Positions 1-9,480 of a DNA stretch of 64,000 nucleotides are shown here, piece after piece; the first letter of the stretch is position 1; the number at the start of each line of letters is the position of its first letter. The position numbers were made by a program, and so were the translations under genes. The stretch covers positions 1 to 64,000 of the forward strand of contig NZ_AHOO02000012.1 in NCBI RefSeq assembly GCF_000244755.1, read 5' to 3'. The notes under the pieces are model-generated. The model was not told the DNA's origin. It made no database searches and saw only the letters and a list, made by a program, of their open reading frames with translations. The DNA comes from Leptospira licerasiae serovar Varillal str. VAR 010. Its GTDB lineage: Bacteria > Spirochaetota > Leptospiria > Leptospirales > Leptospiraceae.

Positions 1-140
1 CCGTACGTACGTACGTACGTACGTACGTACGTACGTACGTACGTACGTACGTACGTACGTACGTACGTACGTACCCCGTTAAAGTTACCCCCCCGTTACG
101 GGTTACGGTTACGGGACCCCTTTACGGGGTAACCCCGGTA
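1..140. other. Probable sequencing artefact at contig edge
   Basis: The window opens with about 17 tandem copies of a four-base unit (GTAC/TACG). A stretch of short homopolymer runs follows, ending near 140. Read as runs, almost every base follows the cyclic order T-A-C-G with few skips: T,A,CCCC,G then TT,AAA,G then TT,A,C-run,G then TT,A,C,GGG. That is the 454 pyrosequencing nucleotide flow order. I infer a noise read joined to the end of a contig, not genomic DNA. A natural tetranucleotide microsatellite is the alternative, but it would not explain the ordered homopolymers after the perfect repeat. No gene should be called here. Confidence 0.7.
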
Positions 141-142
141 GC

Positions 143-1750
<1,608 letters not shown>

Positions 1751-1756
1751 ACTTCT

Positions 1757-2221
1757 ATGGGTATAAATCTGGCGAACAAACTGTTTTTACTTCTGCTCTT
1801 CCTATCCGGAATGTTTTATTTCACGGTACTAGGAGAGTCAGGTTTGGTCGTAAGATCTACCCTAGAAACCAGTCTTTCCAGCCTTCGTTTGGATGTGGAA
1901 AGACTGGAGTATGAGAATAGACAACTAGAAGAAAGGCAAAAACTTCTACGCGACGATAAGGTTGCACTAGAGAAAGAAGCTAGAAAGTATTATCTTCTCT
2001 CAGAAAACGCACAAATTATTAAATTTAGGGAGCCAGAACCGAAAGCGGAGAATCGTCCGGTCCTCGCCTCTCGTCTAATTGCTTTAAGAGCGGACCGTGA
2101 TATGCCGGTCCCTCCGATCCAGTTACTTCGCTTTTTTTACGTTTCCTTTGTAGCTTTCGTATTTATTGGAGTTTTCAGGAAATTACGGAGGAAGAAACTG
2201 GAAGAACGAACCGCTGCTTAA
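1757..2221 (+). CDS. FtsB/DivIC-like septum formation initiator protein
   Basis: This 154-residue protein has an N-terminal transmembrane segment (about residues 8-25). A Leu/Glu/Arg-rich coiled coil follows (about 38-80, with [18 protein letters not shown]), which is the layout of the FtsB/DivIC family. Those proteins link FtsL and FtsQ/DivIB in the divisome. A second hydrophobic segment near the C-terminus (about 123-142, [18 protein letters not shown]) is unusual, because family members normally have one membrane pass. Position directly after eno supports the call, as eno-ftsB is a widespread neighbourhood. No clear Shine-Dalgarno precedes the ATG, so translation may be coupled to eno. Confidence 0.8.
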   Translation: MGINLANKLFLLLLFLSGMFYFTVLGESGLVVRSTLETSLSSLRLDVERLEYENRQLEERQKLLRDDKVALEKEARKYYLLSENAQIIKFREPEPKAENRPVLASRLIALRADRDMPVPPIQLLRFFYVSFVAFVFIGVFRKLRRKKLEERTAA

Positions 2222-2231
2222 GGGAGCCAGA

Positions 2232-2834
2232 ATGTCTGAGACTGAAAAAATATCCGAAGTAATCGAAGAATTAGCCGGTAGCAAAATTTCCAAAAAGTTC
2301 ATCGACCATAGAAAAATTTTCTTATGGGGTGCGGTTACAGATGAATCCGCAAAAGACATCGTAGGCAAACTACTCTATCTGGAAATGGCGGACCCAGGAA
2401 AAGAAATTACATTCTATATCAATAGTCCCGGAGGAGTTGTTACTTCCGGACTTACCATCTACGACACAATGAAGATGATCTCTTCTCCAGTTCATACAGT
2501 TTGTATGGGACTCGCTGCTTCTATGGGATCCGTTCTTTTAGCAGCAGGAGTAAAAGGAAAAAGATCTATTTGGCCTAATGGTAAAGTTATGATCCACCAA
2601 CCTAGTATCGGTGGACAGATCGTAGCTCCTGCATCAGATCTTAAGATCCAAGCAGAAGAGATCCTAAAGACCAGAGCAAGATTGAACCAAATACTTGCAG
2701 ATGCTTGCGGTCACCCTGTCGAAAAGTTGGAAGAAGACACGGACAGAGACTATTATATGGACGCAGAAGAAGCGATCAAATACGGGATCGTAGACATTCT
2801 TGCTACCAAAATCGAATTCCCGAAACAAAATTAA
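2232..2834 (+). CDS. clpP: ATP-dependent Clp protease proteolytic subunit
   Basis: ClpP forms the tetradecameric serine-protease chamber that degrades proteins fed by Clp ATPases. The 200-residue product has the nucleophile in GLAASMGS (Ser about 97), the histidine in MIHQPS (about 122) and the aspartate in the TDRD motif (about 171). The substrate-binding strand [10 protein letters not shown] is also present. The start at 2232 is chosen because GGGAG lies 5 bases upstream and it gives a standard N-terminus; an earlier ATG in frame at 2166 would overlap the FtsB-like gene. The genome may hold a second ClpP. The unfoldase partner is not encoded here, since ClpB in this window does not feed ClpP. 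Confidence 0.95.
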   Translation: MSETEKISEVIEELAGSKISKKFIDHRKIFLWGAVTDESAKDIVGKLLYLEMADPGKEITFYINSPGGVVTSGLTIYDTMKMISSPVHTVCMGLAASMGSVLLAAGVKGKRSIWPNGKVMIHQPSIGGQIVAPASDLKIQAEEILKTRARLNQILADACGHPVEKLEEDTDRDYYMDAEEAIKYGIVDILATKIEFPKQN

Positions 2835-2845
2835 GGTTTTCTAAC

Positions 2846-3202
2846 TTGTCTGGTCCCTCTTCCTTAGAAGAAACCGTTCGCTCCTTTCTGGAAACTATTC
2901 CGGAAGGAGCTAATCTTGCAGAAAAAGAAATGCCTTCCCTTTTTCTGGAATTCTCAGAGCTATTATTTGAGAATCCAGAACATACCTCTGAAAAAATCCT
3001 AATCTCCGACCTGGGTGGTTTCGAATTAGATGAATTCTTGAATTTTTATTTGGAAGATATGTTTCCGGATGATGCAAAGATCAGAGAGAAAGGAAAAGTT
3101 TTTCTCAAAAAGTTCAGGAAGTTCTTAGATAAAAAATCACTTTTAAAAAAAGAACAAGAAGAAGAGTGGAAAGAGTTTTTTAAAGAAAACGAAATCCGTT
3201 GA
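2846..3202 (+). CDS. Conserved-looking small acidic hypothetical protein
   Basis: A 118-residue acidic, helix-rich protein starts from a TTG at 2846, with AAGG centred about 11 bases upstream and overlapping the clpP stop region. No ATG gives a full-length product; the first internal ATG would remove about 30 residues. No signal peptide or membrane segment is visible. The C-terminus is strongly charged (KKSLLKKEQEEEWKEFFKEN). It sits 11 bases after clpP and 3 bases before the alpha/beta hydrolase gene, so it is probably co-transcribed. I do not recognise a family and propose no function. Confidence 0.65.
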   Translation: MSGPSSLEETVRSFLETIPEGANLAEKEMPSLFLEFSELLFENPEHTSEKILISDLGGFELDEFLNFYLEDMFPDDAKIREKGKVFLKKFRKFLDKKSLLKKEQEEEWKEFFKENEIR

Positions 3203-3205
3203 TCC

Positions 3206-4207
3206 ATGGAAGCTTCTCATTTTCGACCTAAAAGATTCGTCTCGGGCAAACACGCTCAAACTATTTACAGTACACTTTTTCCTCCAGAAAATCCACTTAG
3301 GACTTCCTATTACTGCGAAGACATCCTTCTCACTGTAAGCGGAGAATCGGGAGATAAACTCTGGTTAGAACATAACCCTCCAGTTTCTTCCTATCGTAAG
3401 AGTTCCATTCCTTCCAACGGAACTTATATACTTATGATCCATGGGATGGAAGGAGATTCGGAAAGTTCGTATTTAGTATCTCTTGCAACTTCCGCTCTGG
3501 AAAGAGGATACGGCGTGATTCGTATGAATTTACGAAACTGCGGTAGAGGAAGAGGATTCGCTCGTAAATCGTATTACGCGGGTCAGTCGGAAGATGTTCA
3601 GGATGTTCTGGATTATATGTATGAGTATCTGAGCAAAAAGATCTTTGTATCCGGATTCTCTCTATCCGCAAACCTAGTCCTGAAATTTTTCGGAGAATCC
3701 AGAAATCATAAGTCGCTCGCATTCTCCGCAGTCTCCCCTCCTCTGGATCTTGCAAAAAATTGCGATTTTATAGACTCACTTTCCGGAAGATTTTATAGAA
3801 ATCATTTTATCAGTAGTTTTAAGAAGAAGATCAAAGAAGGTATCTTAGATCTAACTCCTGTACAGTTGGAAAATTCCAAGAAGATAAAGACTTTTTTCGA
3901 CTTCGACGATATGATCACCGCTCCTTCTTTCGGTTATCCTAGCGCAATGGAATATTATAAAAAGAATTCCTGTATCGGTTATATCCAATCGATCACTCAT
4001 CCGGGAATATTGATCCATGCGGAAGACGATCCTGTCGTACCTTTATTCGAATGGAACTCTATCGACTGGTCCAAACTTCCCAACTTAAAAACCATTCTGA
4101 CCAAACAAGGAGGTCATGTGGGATTTGTGACCGATTCTAATCCGGATCTTCCGGATGGTCGTTGGCTTACTAAAATTCTGCTGGATTATTTCGATTCCAA
4201 ATTATAA
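3206..4207 (+). CDS. YheT/EMB8-like alpha/beta hydrolase
   Basis: The 333-residue protein matches the YheT-type hydrolase plan. It opens with [22 protein letters not shown], an N-terminal signature of this family, and continues with the oxyanion strand ILMIHGMEG. The nucleophile elbow is GFSLSAN (Ser about 151), the acid is in HAEDDPVVP (about 273) and the histidine in GGHVGFV (about 303). The catalytic triad looks intact. Natural substrates of this family are poorly defined; esters or lipids are typical. No signal peptide is seen, so it is probably cytoplasmic. It lies 3 bases after the small hypothetical gene in the clpP transcription unit. Confidence 0.9.
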   Translation: MEASHFRPKRFVSGKHAQTIYSTLFPPENPLRTSYYCEDILLTVSGESGDKLWLEHNPPVSSYRKSSIPSNGTYILMIHGMEGDSESSYLVSLATSALERGYGVIRMNLRNCGRGRGFARKSYYAGQSEDVQDVLDYMYEYLSKKIFVSGFSLSANLVLKFFGESRNHKSLAFSAVSPPLDLAKNCDFIDSLSGRFYRNHFISSFKKKIKEGILDLTPVQLENSKKIKTFFDFDDMITAPSFGYPSAMEYYKKNSCIGYIQSITHPGILIHAEDDPVVPLFEWNSIDWSKLPNLKTILTKQGGHVGFVTDSNPDLPDGRWLTKILLDYFDSKL

Positions 4208-4236
4208 CCTGCTGCCTGAAACGAAGCTTTAACCAA

Positions 4237-4782
4237 GTGAATTCCAAACAAACCTCTTCCAAACCCAAAAAACCTCTTCCAGCTTCTTTCTTTATAGTGG
4301 TTTCCTATGAAAATGAAGAGGCTTACTATCGTTTAAAAGAAAAGGCAGAAGACGCATTTTCTCAGGCATTATACGAATCCAAACCTCTCCCTAAATGGAC
4401 CCATCAATTCGAGAATTTTTTAGATTCTCCCATCGGAAGATTCACCCGTATTCTTTCTCTAAAGAGAAGGATTTCCAGAGAGGAGCTCCCGAGCCTCCAA
4501 AAAGAATGTACCAAATTTCAGACCTATTTGCGTAAATCGGACGAGTCCATCAGAGTATTACCTGGTTATCTCACTCCTTATAATTTGGTTTTGGCCTCTC
4601 TTGAGGAAGATCTACATAGGATCTATCTGTTCCATGGAGTATTCGCGGAAATCATTTATACGTATCAGGGACAAAAATGGGTCCCGGAAACAGCTGCGTG
4701 GGAATTTTTTAAACATCCTGAAGTTCTATACTTTTTTACTAATTTACGAGAATCTTATGTTAGCTCTTTGGAAAAACGTTAA
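4237..4782 (+). CDS. DUF4416 family protein
   Basis: This 181-residue protein starts from a GTG at 4237. The C-terminal half contains LPGYLTPYNLVLAS, HRIYLFHGVFAEI and a tyrosine/lysine-rich strand. This order is characteristic of the DUF4416 family, whose function is not established. No signal peptide or membrane helix is visible. The stop overlaps the start of the following lipoprotein gene by 26 bases, so the two are probably translated together. The family call is from memory of the GYL...VLAS and HRIYL pattern and is moderately secure. Confidence 0.75.
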   Translation: MNSKQTSSKPKKPLPASFFIVVSYENEEAYYRLKEKAEDAFSQALYESKPLPKWTHQFENFLDSPIGRFTRILSLKRRISREELPSLQKECTKFQTYLRKSDESIRVLPGYLTPYNLVLASLEEDLHRIYLFHGVFAEIIYTYQGQKWVPETAAWEFFKHPEVLYFFTNLRESYVSSLEKR

Positions 4783-5329
4783 ATTTATATCTTTGTCTCT
4801 GATTGTATTCGCAGCCTGCGAACCTTCTGTTCTTTCCGTTAGCAATGTGGAACTTTGCGACTATTTCACTCGGGATGGGGTTTGCAGAGAACCTTCTCCC
4901 CTAAATAAAAAATATTCAGTAGATATTCCGAATGCAAAAAAGCCGAACACCTGGGAAGAATTAGGGAATTATCTTTATTTTCATGCTCGAGAAACTCCCG
5001 GTTTCGTTCTTAGAATGAATCGTAGGATGAGCCCGGAGGAAAGAAAGCAGATCCAAGAGACCTACTTTGCAATGTATGAATTTGCAGGAGTTAAAGGTAA
5101 AATGGAAGGTTTCGAGATCGGGGAAGATTGGATCGGTTCCTTTAATTACTTAGGCTCTATGGTAAAGGAAAAACAGAAAAAGGAAAATCGTTTGGGTCAA
5201 TATCCTTACGAAACTTCCATCTTTCCTACCGATCTAGAGTTTACTTGGTCTGCAAAAGGGATCAAAGGTAGCACGAAGACTAAAATCGACTTCGTGTATC
5301 ATGTTCTTCCTGCGGAGAAAACGCCTTAA
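4757..5329 (+). CDS. Putative lipoprotein, unknown function
   Basis: From the ATG at 4757 the product has 190 residues. It begins MLALWKNVKFISLSLIVFAACEPS, which is a short basic N-region, a hydrophobic stretch and a spirochaetal lipobox (VFAAC). The mature part is rich in Lys and Glu and has no recognised domain. Two Cys pairs near the mature N-terminus (ELCDYF, GVCREP) could form disulfides. The open frame extends further upstream, but that region overlaps the DUF4416 gene and lacks the signal peptide. It ends 38 bases before the convergent kinase-like gene. Confidence 0.75.
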   Translation: MLALWKNVKFISLSLIVFAACEPSVLSVSNVELCDYFTRDGVCREPSPLNKKYSVDIPNAKKPNTWEELGNYLYFHARETPGFVLRMNRRMSPEERKQIQETYFAMYEFAGVKGKMEGFEIGEDWIGSFNYLGSMVKEKQKKENRLGQYPYETSIFPTDLEFTWSAKGIKGSTKTKIDFVYHVLPAEKTP

Positions 5330-5350
5330 AACTTCTTCGTAAAAAGTAAA

Positions 5351-5369
5351 AAGAAAATTCAATTTTCTT
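5351..5369. terminator. AT-rich palindrome between convergent genes
   Basis: AAGAAAATT, one base, then AATTTTCTT forms a perfect 9-bp inverted repeat between the lipoprotein stop on the plus strand and the kinase-like stop on the minus strand; it overlaps the latter stop codon. The position suits a bidirectional terminator, but the stem is AT-only apart from two G-C pairs, so it is weak. Confidence 0.35.
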
Positions 5370-6123
5370 AATATGTTTCGAAGATCTGGACCGGGTTCAA
5401 AAAGATCTGCCCTATACTTAAATCTAAAGTAAAATAGGCAAAAAATCCCAATACCACTGCAGAAACTACCGGGATCAAAAGATTATCGTCCACGATGCCG
5501 TTCCAATAAGTTCCACTATACAGTTCAGTTACTGCAGCGGCGATCACCGCAGGCAAAACTAAAATTACATTCTGTAAAAACTCTCCGGAAGAAAATTGAT
5601 AGATCCCGAATTCTCTAGAACCCGACTGGATCACATAGATAAACCAAAGTCCTACGATCGTGGAAGATAAAATGAATGCAAGTATCCCTTCTTTGGATTT
5701 ACCGTTTGAAAATCTATTCTTCCCAAAATGAGTTCCTACCCAAGCAGCCATCGGATCTCCAATCACCAAGAATAGTAGGGAAAGAATTGCGATATCGGGA
5801 GGGAAGAAGAATACAACTAACGTTATGGAAAGAAAGTAAGGGAATGTTCCGTTGATCCTTGACTTTTCCTCTTCCTTCAATAAAGGACCGGCAAACCTTA
5901 CGAATACGGTTTGGACAATGGGAATATGGAACCTAGCCCATTCCAATAATACCAAAAGCCCAAGACAAAGAACGAGTAAAATTGTTAGAATGGCGCGGGT
6001 AGCATACACTAACGAAAATTGTCCATGAAATACGTCGAAATAATAGAACGCAGGAATGATCAGCCCGAGCAAATGCCAGGCCTTTCTAAAATAATTAAAG
6101 GAAGAAGTTTTTTCAGATTTCAT
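5368..6123 (-). CDS. Dolichol/phytol/diacylglycerol kinase-like membrane protein
   Basis: The 251-residue polytopic protein has roughly seven hydrophobic segments. It carries the CTP-dependent lipid kinase/cytidylyltransferase-type motif GDPMAAWVGTHFGKNRF followed by NGKSKEG (about residues 122-147), and a C-terminal DDNLLIPV block. These features fit the family of dolichol kinase, phytol kinase and yeast Dgk1, which phosphorylate membrane alcohols. The exact lipid substrate cannot be inferred. It lies downstream of the STAS gene on the same strand with a 38-base gap and may share its transcript. Confidence 0.8.
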   Translation of the reverse strand: MKSEKTSSFNYFRKAWHLLGLIIPAFYYFDVFHGQFSLVYATRAILTILLVLCLGLLVLLEWARFHIPIVQTVFVRFAGPLLKEEEKSRINGTFPYFLSITLVVFFFPPDIAILSLLFLVIGDPMAAWVGTHFGKNRFSNGKSKEGILAFILSSTIVGLWFIYVIQSGSREFGIYQFSSGEFLQNVILVLPAVIAAAVTELYSGTYWNGIVDDNLLIPVVSAVVLGFFAYFTLDLSIGQIFLNPVQIFETY

Positions 6124-6161
6124 TTTCTATTTCCGAGATTTCAATCTTAGATCCGAGAATA

Positions 6162-6512
6162 TCAACGTTTAGAAGCCATCTTTAAGGCAGCCTCTTCGTC
6201 GTTTGCGATTAGGAAAAATCCGCTTAGGCCGGCCATTTTAAAAACATTGATCACAGCTTTGGAGATATTTACAAGGACGAGTTTATTCTTACTGGAAAAA
6301 CTGGATTGGCTCACTTCTTTTAAGGCCTGGACTCCAGTGGAGGATACCAAATGTACGTCTTCCATATCCATGATGACCGGTCCCTGGCGAACAGCCAAGG
6401 AAAGCACATCCTTAAATTTTTTCTCCGTAAAGGAGTTGATAGAACCCTGCAATTTCAGAACTTGAACGCTGTCTATCTTTTCCGTTGAGATGATAATCTC
6501 GTTCAGGATCAT
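6162..6512 (-). CDS. STAS domain protein (anti-sigma factor antagonist-like)
   Basis: A single STAS domain of 116 residues covers the whole protein. The conserved loop DVHLVSSTGVQALKE contains the serine that in SpoIIAA/RsbV-type proteins is phosphorylated by an anti-sigma kinase. The fold order is as expected: strand EIIISTE, strand VQVLKLQGSI, the serine loop, then KLVLVNI and the AGLSGFF helix region. I chose the ATG at 6512 because the STAS fold begins directly after it. A TTG at 6530 would add six residues, and neither start has a strong Shine-Dalgarno. No partner kinase or sigma factor is adjacent. Confidence 0.85.
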   Translation of the reverse strand: MILNEIIISTEKIDSVQVLKLQGSINSFTEKKFKDVLSLAVRQGPVIMDMEDVHLVSSTGVQALKEVSQSSFSSKNKLVLVNISKAVINVFKMAGLSGFFLIANDEEAALKMASKR

Positions 6513-6557
6513 AACGGTTCGATTCGTCAAGATACCGGAATTTCACAATAGATACAA

Positions 6558-7262
6558 ATGGTTTTTCTATTCTTCACCTCTGCTTATCTGTTTTTCAAAA
6601 CCTATGGATTTCCATTTTCCGGTTCCTTGGTGCTTTGTCTTACGATAGCATTCTCCCAGTTCCATTCTTCTAAGAGCCTTAGACCTAATCTCGGTTTTTT
6701 ACTTTTTCCGGCCTCATTATGTGCACTTTCCTTTTGGGATGGTACATCTGCAGAGTTCATTTTGGATCTTGTTTCTCTGACCCTTGCCGGAATGATCTCT
6801 TCCGGCGGTTTTTCTTTTTTAGGAAGTCGTTCCCCTGCATTTAAGGAAACATTAGGAGTTCTAATATTGGCAGGTTCCTGTATCCTATCCTTTTCTAGGA
6901 GAGAACTTTCTCCTTTTTTGATCCCGGCACTTTCATTATTTCTAATTTTATCCATTCCGAAACAGGTTCGTATTATTATTTTAGTATTTTGTGTTTCACT
7001 TTCGGGAGCTTGGATCTTATATGAGCCGGCGCATCCAGGCTTAGAACCTTCCCTATTTAAATCTGTATTGTTATTTTTAGGAATATTTTGGGTGATCTGG
7101 AAAGGAAAGAAGGACCTACTTAGTGGTCTCTTATTTTCCACCTTCTTTCTTCTTATATGCCTATCCAAACCGGGAGAGGAGTTGATGATACTCACTTGCG
7201 GGCTCTTTTTTTCCTACTTGCAAGAAGCAGCCTGGGGCCTAGACTCAGGAACTGAAGTTTAA
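6558..7262 (+). CDS. Polytopic membrane protein of unknown function
   Basis: The 234-residue protein is strongly hydrophobic, with about seven or eight transmembrane segments separated by short loops. A Gly/Ser-rich segment (ISSGGFSFLGSRSP) lies mid-protein. No charged catalytic pair or transporter signature is recognised. A 197-residue open frame on the opposite strand is a shadow, because only the plus-strand product has regular alternation of hydrophobic spans and loops. It diverges from the STAS gene and is followed 18 bases later by a coiled-coil protein gene. Function unknown. Confidence 0.7.
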   Translation: MVFLFFTSAYLFFKTYGFPFSGSLVLCLTIAFSQFHSSKSLRPNLGFLLFPASLCALSFWDGTSAEFILDLVSLTLAGMISSGGFSFLGSRSPAFKETLGVLILAGSCILSFSRRELSPFLIPALSLFLILSIPKQVRIIILVFCVSLSGAWILYEPAHPGLEPSLFKSVLLFLGIFWVIWKGKKDLLSGLLFSTFFLLICLSKPGEELMILTCGLFFSYLQEAAWGLDSGTEV

Positions 7263-7280
7263 AGTTCCAGGTCTTATTCC

Positions 7281-7628
7281 ATGAAAATTAAAGTGGCTCA
7301 TCTTTTACGCAAAACGGAAGAAATAGATAGGGACCTGACAGAACTAGGCAAAATCAAGGATAGAATTGCAGCAGACCGGGATTATTCCGAATCTTTAAAA
7401 GTATCTATTGGATCAGAGATGGATAAGCTCTCCGCTCAAAAACAAGAGATGCTTTCTATGAAGACTAAAGAAACTCCTTCCGATTGGAATTCTTCCGGCA
7501 ATCCTTCCGGTGCAAGGGCAGCCGAAGGACTTTACCAAGACAACGAAAAACGCCTAACTCGCGAAATATCCGTTGAAATCCAAGGTAAGAAGCAGCAACC
7601 TGCCCGAAAGACCATCCATAAATACTAG
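7281..7628 (+). CDS. Small coiled-coil hypothetical protein
   Basis: This 115-residue charged protein has a predicted helical coiled coil in its first half (LLRKTEEIDRDLTELGKIKD through MDKLSAQKQEM) and a Ser/Pro/Asn-rich middle. A basic C-terminus follows (QGKKQQPARKTIHKY). No signal peptide or membrane segment is seen. It lies 18 bases after the membrane protein gene and 40 bases before the lipoprotein gene, so an operon is plausible. I considered a FliJ-like flagellar coiled-coil protein but see no specific support. Function unknown. Confidence 0.65.
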   Translation: MKIKVAHLLRKTEEIDRDLTELGKIKDRIAADRDYSESLKVSIGSEMDKLSAQKQEMLSMKTKETPSDWNSSGNPSGARAAEGLYQDNEKRLTREISVEIQGKKQQPARKTIHKY

Positions 7629-7668
7629 TCTTTTCGAGATCCGAAAAGAACGGGTTATATAAAACAAC

Positions 7669-9204
7669 ATGAACAAAAAAATAATCGTACTCTCCATCCT
7701 GGCCGCATTACTCTTTCAGTGTAATTCAGACTCGGATGTATTAGCCTCATTCAAAGGGGGCACAGTTACCAGAAAAGAACTCAGGAACTTCTACCAACTC
7801 AATACAGGCGGACGCAAACCGGAGCCGAATCATCCAACCAAAGAAGAACAAACACAACTTCTGGAAACTTTAGGTCTTTTCAAATTGATCTCTTTGTACA
7901 ATACGGAAAAGAAACTTGTATCCGAAGATGAATTAGCTGTTTTTCTAAAATATTCTAAGCCGCAGATGGCAGCTTCTTTCCTGCAAAGGAATTTAGCGGA
8001 GAAGTTAGAACAAGTAGGTAAATTAAAATTCGCTTTCGTAAGAGTGATCGCAGTTTTCTCTTTCGACCCTAAAGACGAAGAAGTTACCAGACAAAGAGCT
8101 CAAAGTATTTTCGAAGGTATCCAAAAACTTTCTTCTAAAAAAGAAATTATTCAATATGTAGTGGATAATACGAGTCAACCTGCTTACAAAGCGGTAGGCG
8201 GATTATTAGAACCTCAGTGTTTAAATTGTGGTAATGATCCAAACCTTGCTTTATACAAAGAAGCTGCAGAAAATGAAGGGAAATGGATCTTAAAAGAGAT
8301 CGATGACCAACTTCCTCCGGGTGCGGATCCAAAAGCTCCTAGAAAGAAAAAATTCCTGATTTTAAGAGTAGAAAGAGTGGAAACAATCTACGCTTCTAGA
8401 GTAGGAAAGTTTTTCTCAAAAGAATTCGGAAAGTTGAAAGTTCTCGCTAAAAAGTATACTGAGACTCCTGGAATTCCCGAAGAGATTAAAGCGGAAGTAA
8501 AACGTAATTATTTGGATCTGAAAGTGGACGATATCGCTCCTCGTTACGAAGACTTTATGAAAAAAAGATTCTTATTCACTGCCGTTAGTGAACAAGAAGA
8601 ACAATTAGTCAAGAATGCAGGTTTCGAAAAAGCGAATATCACTCAGGATAACTTGAACTCTTTCAATCACGAGTCAGTTTTATTGACCAATACCAAAACA
8701 GGCGAAACCGTTAAGTTCAAAGACGTTTTGAACGAGCTGGAGCAATTGGCAAAACAAAGCGGTCTTGACTCTTCCAAACTGGACGATAAAGCGAATGTGC
8801 TCCAATTTTTCAGACAACAGTATATTTGGTATAAGATAGCGGATCATTCTACTGAATTGAAAGAAGCCTTGGAATCCAAAGATTTCCAAGATATGTTCAA
8901 TGTAATGAAACTATACATCGTACAACCTTTGGTATTCAAAAGAGAACTTCCTAGCGATGTAACGGTTTCCGAAGCAGAAATGAGAGAGCAGTACGAAGCT
9001 GCCAAAATGTTCTCTTATGCTAAATCGAATCCGAATAATCCTCAAGACAGGATCCCTATGCCTTACGGAGAAGTTAGAGAAAAAATCAAAGAAGATTTGA
9101 TCCGAGCTAAGAAGCAAAACTTCGTTAGAGAACTTACTCAAAAGCTTAAAACAGATTACCAATTCATTCTGGACTCCAGCAGATTGAAAGAAGGTAAGAT
9201 CTGA
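7669..9204 (+). CDS. SurA/PrsA-like lipoprotein (parvulin-related chaperone)
   Basis: The 511-residue product has a lipoprotein signal (MNKKIIVLSILAALLFQC). A SurA_N-like segment follows, with the typical VLASFKGGTVTRKELRNFY start. The C-terminus contains GEVREKIKEDLIRAKKQNF, which resembles the end of SurA/PpiD/PrsA chaperones. A recognisable parvulin catalytic domain is not obvious, so isomerase activity is doubtful and a holdase role is more likely. A CLNC pair near residue 185 could bind metal or form a disulfide. It should act in the periplasm, anchored to a membrane. A second, smaller lipoprotein of similar N-terminal type lies at 33076-33810. Confidence 0.75.
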   Translation: MNKKIIVLSILAALLFQCNSDSDVLASFKGGTVTRKELRNFYQLNTGGRKPEPNHPTKEEQTQLLETLGLFKLISLYNTEKKLVSEDELAVFLKYSKPQMAASFLQRNLAEKLEQVGKLKFAFVRVIAVFSFDPKDEEVTRQRAQSIFEGIQKLSSKKEIIQYVVDNTSQPAYKAVGGLLEPQCLNCGNDPNLALYKEAAENEGKWILKEIDDQLPPGADPKAPRKKKFLILRVERVETIYASRVGKFFSKEFGKLKVLAKKYTETPGIPEEIKAEVKRNYLDLKVDDIAPRYEDFMKKRFLFTAVSEQEEQLVKNAGFEKANITQDNLNSFNHESVLLTNTKTGETVKFKDVLNELEQLAKQSGLDSSKLDDKANVLQFFRQQYIWYKIADHSTELKEALESKDFQDMFNVMKLYIVQPLVFKRELPSDVTVSEAEMREQYEAAKMFSYAKSNPNNPQDRIPMPYGEVREKIKEDLIRAKKQNFVRELTQKLKTDYQFILDSSRLKEGKI

Positions 9205-9234
9205 TCGTTTACTCGATAGCTTAGACATCCATGT

Positions 9235-9280
9235 TCAGTAGTCCGAAAAGGTTATAGACCTTTGTACTTCGGACTACTGA
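9235..9280. terminator. Long stem-loop after the lipoprotein gene
   Basis: TCAGTAGTCCGAA (9235-9247) is perfectly complementary to TTCGGACTACTGA (9268-9280). Inside it AAGGT (9248-9252) can pair with ACCTT (9258-9262), giving a stem of about 18 pairs with one 5-base bulge. It lies 30 bases after the lipoprotein stop. No U-tract follows at once, so it may be an RNA-stability or attenuation structure rather than a classical terminator. A T-run occurs later, near 9314-9321. Confidence 0.5.
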
Positions 9281-9342
9281 CCGCGTTCTACAAACTACTA
9301 GAAGTCTAACGCCCTTTTTTTATAGATTAAGATTTCAAATGC

Positions 9343-9371
9343 TTGATTCTTATTCTTATCTCTCTTAGTAT
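9343..9371 (+). promoter_or_regulatory. Candidate sigma-70 promoter for the tandem-HTH gene
   Basis: TTGATT (9343-9348), a 17-base spacer and TAGTAT (9366-9371) form a plausible -35/-10 pair upstream of the regulator gene. The leader to the start codon would be about 100 bases. This is pattern matching only. Confidence 0.35.
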
Positions 9372-9450
9372 AAGCCGACTTTGGAAAAAATTTCTATACT
9401 TAAGTGTCTGTTAGGCATGATGGAAATTTATTCTTGAGGCTAAGTAAGGT

Positions 9451-9462
9451 CGTTTTAAAACG
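9451..9462. promoter_or_regulatory. Perfect 12-bp palindrome, possible operator
   Basis: CGTTTTAAAACG is a perfect palindrome between the candidate promoter and the GGGG-containing ribosome binding site of the tandem-HTH gene, 18 bases before its ATG. Autoregulation by the encoded HTH protein is a reasonable guess and is not shown. Confidence 0.35.
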
Positions 9463-9480
9463 GTTAAAAAGGGGAAAAGA

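Noticed and set aside
6602..7195. 197-residue open frame on the minus strand
   Set aside because: It mirrors the plus-strand membrane protein; the translation is low in structure and rich in Arg/Lys/Pro.
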